The position numbers were made by a program, and so were the translations under genes. The notes beneath the pieces were generated by a model, which was not told the DNA's origin, did not search any database, and worked only from the letters and a program-made list of their open reading frames with translations. DNA of 64,000 nt, taken from positions 1-64,000 of the forward strand of contig JACPWS010000003.1 of the NCBI GenBank assembly GCA_016196925.1, in the 5' to 3' direction. The first letter of the stretch is position 1; the number at the start of each line of letters is the position of its first letter. Of this stretch, positions 61,333 to 64,000 are shown in pieces. The stretch comes from Burkholderiales bacterium (GTDB taxonomy: Bacteria > Pseudomonadota > Gammaproteobacteria > Burkholderiales > Burkholderiaceae_D).

Positions 61333-62147
61333 AAACCCTGAACATCATCGGCGCCGGCAAGGTCGGCCAGGTATTCGGCCGCGTCTTCTGGCAGCAGCAG
61401 GCGCTGCTGCCGGCGCAAATCCTGAACCGCACGCAGGCCAGCGCGCGACGGGCGGCCGCCTTCATCGGCGTCGGGCAGGCGGTCGCGTCCATGGCGGACT
61501 TGCAGCGCGCCGATGTATACATGCTGGCTGTGCCGGACGACCAGATCGGCTCGACCTGTGCGGCATTGGCAGAGCGCGGCGTGCTGGATGTGGCCAGCAT
61601 CGTGTTTCATTGCAGCGGCGCCAAAGCCTCGACCGCCTTGCAGGCGGCGGCGGCGTGCGGCGCGGCGGTCGCCAGCCTGCATCCGGTGCGCAGCTTTGCC
61701 GATGCCGCGCAGGCGGCGCAGCAATTCGCCGGCACCATCTGCAGCGTGGAAGGCGATGCGCGCGCCCTGGAATTGCTGATACCTGCATTGCAGGCGGTGG
61801 CGGCTCAGGCGGTGCAGATCAGCGCCGACAGCAAATTGCTGTATCACGCCGGTTCCGTGTTTGCCTGCAATTACCTGGTGACCCTGATGGAAACGGCGCT
61901 GCGCGCTTATCAGGCGGCCGGCATCCCGGCCGATCTGGCGCAAGCGATGGCCGCGCCGCTGGCCCGCCAGACGCTGGAAAACGTGTTTGCGCTCGGCACT
62001 GCGGCGGCCCTGACCGGCCCGATCGCGCGCGGCGACCTGGCCACGGTGAACGCGCAACAGCAGGCGGTGGCTGCCTGGGATGGTCAGGCGGGCGACTTGT
62101 ATCAGGCTTTCATCGCGCCGACCGTGGCGCTGGCGGCGCGCAAATAA
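61329..62147 (+). CDS. Rossmann-like/DUF2520 oxidoreductase-type protein
   Basis: A 272-residue protein with an N-terminal NAD(P) Rossmann motif (LNIIGAGKVGQVFGRVFWQQ), LAVPDDQIGSTCAALAERGV near residue 62 and VFHCSGAKASTALQAAAACG, then the helical C-terminal DUF2520 domain (LLYHAGSVFACNYLVTLMET near 175). The family resembles pyrroline-5-carboxylate reductase and 6-phosphogluconate-dehydrogenase-like enzymes but has no settled substrate. Translationally coupled to the Crp-type regulator by the ATGA overlap. Confidence 0.88.
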   Translation: MKTLNIIGAGKVGQVFGRVFWQQQALLPAQILNRTQASARRAAAFIGVGQAVASMADLQRADVYMLAVPDDQIGSTCAALAERGVLDVASIVFHCSGAKASTALQAAAACGAAVASLHPVRSFADAAQAAQQFAGTICSVEGDARALELLIPALQAVAAQAVQISADSKLLYHAGSVFACNYLVTLMETALRAYQAAGIPADLAQAMAAPLARQTLENVFALGTAAALTGPIARGDLATVNAQQQAVAAWDGQAGDLYQAFIAPTVALAARK

Positions 62148-62230
62148 ACCGGGGGCTGGCGAAAGTTGCACCGCTAAGAAAGCGGTGCGCGCGGTAGCCG
62201 TCGCGCCGCCGGAGTGGTTCTGGGTCAGGC

Positions 62231-63700
62231 TTACTCGGAAAAATACACGCTGTTGCGGCCGTTATCCTTGGCTTGATACAGCGCCAGATCGGCGCGTTCG
62301 AACACGCTGTCTTCGCTTTCCTGGTCGCGGCATTGCGCCACGCCCATGCTGACGGTAATCGCCAGCCGGGTTCTGGTCAAGTCGGTGGTGCGCGAAAAAT
62401 CGTTGTTGGCGATGGTGTTGCGCAGGTTTTCGGCGATGGCGGTGGCTTTTTCCAGCGCACAGTTTTTCAACAGGATCAAGAATTCTTCGCCGCCCCAGCG
62501 GCAGATGACATCGCTTTCGCGCAGCGAACGTTTGGCGATCATGGCGATTTCCTTCAATACATGGTCGCCGACCAGATGGCCGTGTTTGTCATTTACTTTC
62601 TTGAAAAAGTCTATGTCCAGCAATACCGCGCACATGGGCTGGCGCGAGCGTTCGCCGTCCAGCAGCGCTTGCTGGTAAACGAAATCGAAGGCCTGACGGT
62701 TCAGTAGCGTGGTCAGGGCATCAGTGGAAGCCGATTTTTCCAGCCGGCCCTGGTAGCGTCGCACAGTCAACAACAGGATCAGCGATACGACCAGAGTGAT
62801 GCCGGCGCTGATGGCCATATTCAGCCAGAACACATTTTGCAAGGGCTTGATGTCCTTGTTCATTTCCTGTTCCACCAGCAGATGCCATCCCAGTTCCGGA
62901 ATGAAGCGCGAGTTGAGCAGGATGGTGTCGTTGTCGGTCTGGTATTCCAGATGCAGCGATTCGCTCTTGCGGCTGGCCAGGATTTGCGGTGCCAGGCTGC
63001 CGATGCCGCGGATGTCGCTCAGCTTGTTGCGGATTTTTTTCATATTGTTGCCGGCCAGGGCGATATTGCCCTGCTGGTCGACAAAATAAATATTCCGGTG
63101 AAAGCGCGACTGATAATTATCTATCAGGTGCTTCATGGTATCGAGCGTCAAGCCTATGCCGGTCACGCCGATGAATTTCCCGCTGTAATCGAATATGCGG
63201 TAATTGATGAAGATCGTCATGCTGTCGCGATTTGCCATGTCGATATCGACATTGGTTTCATAGGCGCTCTTTAACTGACGCACGCGATAGTACCATTGGT
63301 CGCGCGCTTCGTTTTCCTGCACGGTTTTCAGTACGCCGTCGGCGTAATAGTATTGACGCGTCTGTTCCGACACCAGAAAGCTGGAAATGGCATTGTTCTT
63401 TTGCTTGATTTCTTTCAGGTACTTGGTGATTTGCGCAGGATCTTGCTCGCCGTTGATGATCCAGTCGCGTAAGAAAGTGTCGTGCGCCATCTGCGAAGAA
63501 ACGAAGACCGTGCGCAAGATGTCTTTCTGGATTTCGGAATAGACGTTGTCGCCGGTGATCGGCAGGGTTTGCTCGGAGAGCCCCTGTTGTATCGCATCGC
63601 GCGAAACGATATAGGCGGCGACCGAGGTGAACACAAAACCGGCAATCAGGATCAGGGAAAGCCAGACCAGCAGACCGTATTTCTTAAACAAGTTTTGCAT
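62231..63700 (-). CDS. membrane Cache-GGDEF diguanylate cyclase
   Basis: A 489-residue sensor cyclase. TM1 near residues 11-32 (LLVWLSLILIAGFVFTSVAA), a periplasmic double-Cache domain (about 35-285, with RDSMTIFINYRIFDYSGKFI and GVTGIGLTLDTMKHLIDNYQ), TM2 near 292-312 (MAISAGITLVVSLILLLTVR) and a cytoplasmic GGDEF domain. The active site is CRWGGEEFLIL, and RESD five residues before it is the inhibitory I-site. DALTTLLNRQAFDFV opens the domain. It should make c-di-GMP in response to a small extracellular ligand, of unknown identity. Confidence 0.94.
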   Translation of the reverse strand: MQNLFKKYGLLVWLSLILIAGFVFTSVAAYIVSRDAIQQGLSEQTLPITGDNVYSEIQKDILRTVFVSSQMAHDTFLRDWIINGEQDPAQITKYLKEIKQKNNAISSFLVSEQTRQYYYADGVLKTVQENEARDQWYYRVRQLKSAYETNVDIDMANRDSMTIFINYRIFDYSGKFIGVTGIGLTLDTMKHLIDNYQSRFHRNIYFVDQQGNIALAGNNMKKIRNKLSDIRGIGSLAPQILASRKSESLHLEYQTDNDTILLNSRFIPELGWHLLVEQEMNKDIKPLQNVFWLNMAISAGITLVVSLILLLTVRRYQGRLEKSASTDALTTLLNRQAFDFVYQQALLDGERSRQPMCAVLLDIDFFKKVNDKHGHLVGDHVLKEIAMIAKRSLRESDVICRWGGEEFLILLKNCALEKATAIAENLRNTIANNDFSRTTDLTRTRLAITVSMGVAQCRDQESEDSVFERADLALYQAKDNGRNSVYFSE

Positions 63701-63809
63701 GGGTCAGTGACGGAATAGGGGGTGAGTTTGCGGCAAGATCATACTATAAACCCTGGCGTTTCCCCGGCAAATTAGGGTAGAAAAGTGTTGGTTTGTGGAA
63801 ATTATGAGC

Positions 63810-63842
63810 AAAAAAAATACCGCGCGCGGCGGTATTTTTTTT
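63810..63842. terminator. bidirectional rho-independent terminator
   Basis: ATACCGC (63817-63823) and GCGGTAT (63829-63835) form a perfect stem with a 5-nt loop, flanked by an A-run on one side and a T-run on the other. It can stop transcription in both directions. It stands 20 bp after the stop of the gene at 63863 (- strand) and 110 bp upstream of the cyclase gene. Confidence 0.85.
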
Positions 63843-63862
63843 CGGCAGGGATGCTCAGCCGG

Positions 63863-64000
63863 TTACGGGCGCGGCGTCAGCGAAACATGCAGGCGCAGGC
63901 GCGAACCGGGATCGTACGGCATCACGGTAGTATAAGTACGGTTGTGGTATTCGTAGGTGACCGCATAGCCATTGGTGCGGGTTTCCCAGTTGTCGATATT
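63863..64000 (-). CDS. C-terminal end of a glycine-zipper/SlyB-like envelope protein
   Basis: The last 45 codons and stop of a gene that begins beyond the window. The translation, NWETRTNGYAVTYEYHNRTY followed by TTVMPYDPGSRLRLHVSLTP and RP, matches the C-terminal beta-strand region of outer-membrane proteins with a glycine-zipper 2TM domain, common in betaproteobacteria, where YDVTYEY and MPYDPG are recurrent. The zipper itself lies outside the window, so the name is tentative. The terminator at 63810 ends it. Confidence 0.6.
   Translation of the reverse strand, partial: NIDNWETRTNGYAVTYEYHNRTYTTVMPYDPGSRLRLHVSLTPRP

Overview
The window is a 64 kb piece of a GC-rich betaproteobacterial chromosome. 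The gene families and the dispersed intergenic palindromes suggest Burkholderiales, most likely Oxalobacteraceae; this is inferred from gene content alone, because the window holds no rRNA or other marker gene. Genes are densely packed. No tRNA, rRNA, prophage, complete insertion sequence or CRISPR array was seen.

1-18 kb is a leucine/isovalerate degradation region on the + strand: the end of isovaleryl-CoA dehydrogenase (liuA), isocitrate dehydrogenase kinase/phosphatase (aceK), a thiolase, a second acyl-CoA dehydrogenase, a rhodanese, a YchJ-type protein, methylcrotonyl-CoA carboxylase beta (liuB), methylglutaconyl-CoA hydratase (liuC), the biotin genes bioA-F-D-B, methylcrotonyl-CoA carboxylase alpha (liuD), a DUF559 nuclease-like gene between 125-bp direct repeats, a GhrA-type reductase and HMG-CoA lyase (liuE). 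The biotin operon lies between the two subunit genes of a biotin enzyme. Leucine carbon leaves as acetyl-CoA and acetoacetate; AceK sets the split between the TCA cycle and the glyoxylate bypass.

18-28 kb is on the - strand. It holds a TonB receptor that lacks part of its plug, preceded by an in-frame relic of an MFS exporter joined to the tail of what looks like an IucA/IucC siderophore synthetase, so this appears to be a decayed siderophore locus. Next comes a heavy-metal RND efflux locus (CzcCBA type) with three small accessory exported proteins.

28-49 kb is mixed housekeeping: an AIM24-family protein, two solute-binding proteins, a tandem pair of DUF1269 membrane proteins with matching promoters and structured leaders, an ABC exporter, a DnaQ-like nuclease, an SMP-30-like protein, a TPR-GGDEF cyclase, GlpD, a DUF2807 protein, a lipoprotein, an HI0933 flavoprotein, PilZ, YbaK, DUF1289, a 29-codon remnant of a hydroxychromene-carboxylate isomerase overlapping a metallo-hydrolase, a crotonase, a nitronate monooxygenase and an alpha carbonic anhydrase with a long linker.

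49-64 kb has two small unknown genes, a Sel1-repeat protein and a Cache protein, then a - strand operon of acyl-CoA synthetase, LivG, LivH, LivM, binding protein, LivF, a YjbR protein and a phenylacetate-CoA-ligase-like protein. This looks like uptake and CoA activation of an aromatic or branched acid. A divergent Crp/Fnr regulator, a DUF2520 oxidoreductase, a Cache-GGDEF cyclase and the tail of a glycine-zipper protein close the window.

Several families of intergenic inverted repeats recur: covarying REP hairpins, a 113-bp composite, and two elements with terminal inverted repeats. Three loci carry internal deletions that kept the reading frame or gene overlap, suggesting ongoing gene erosion.
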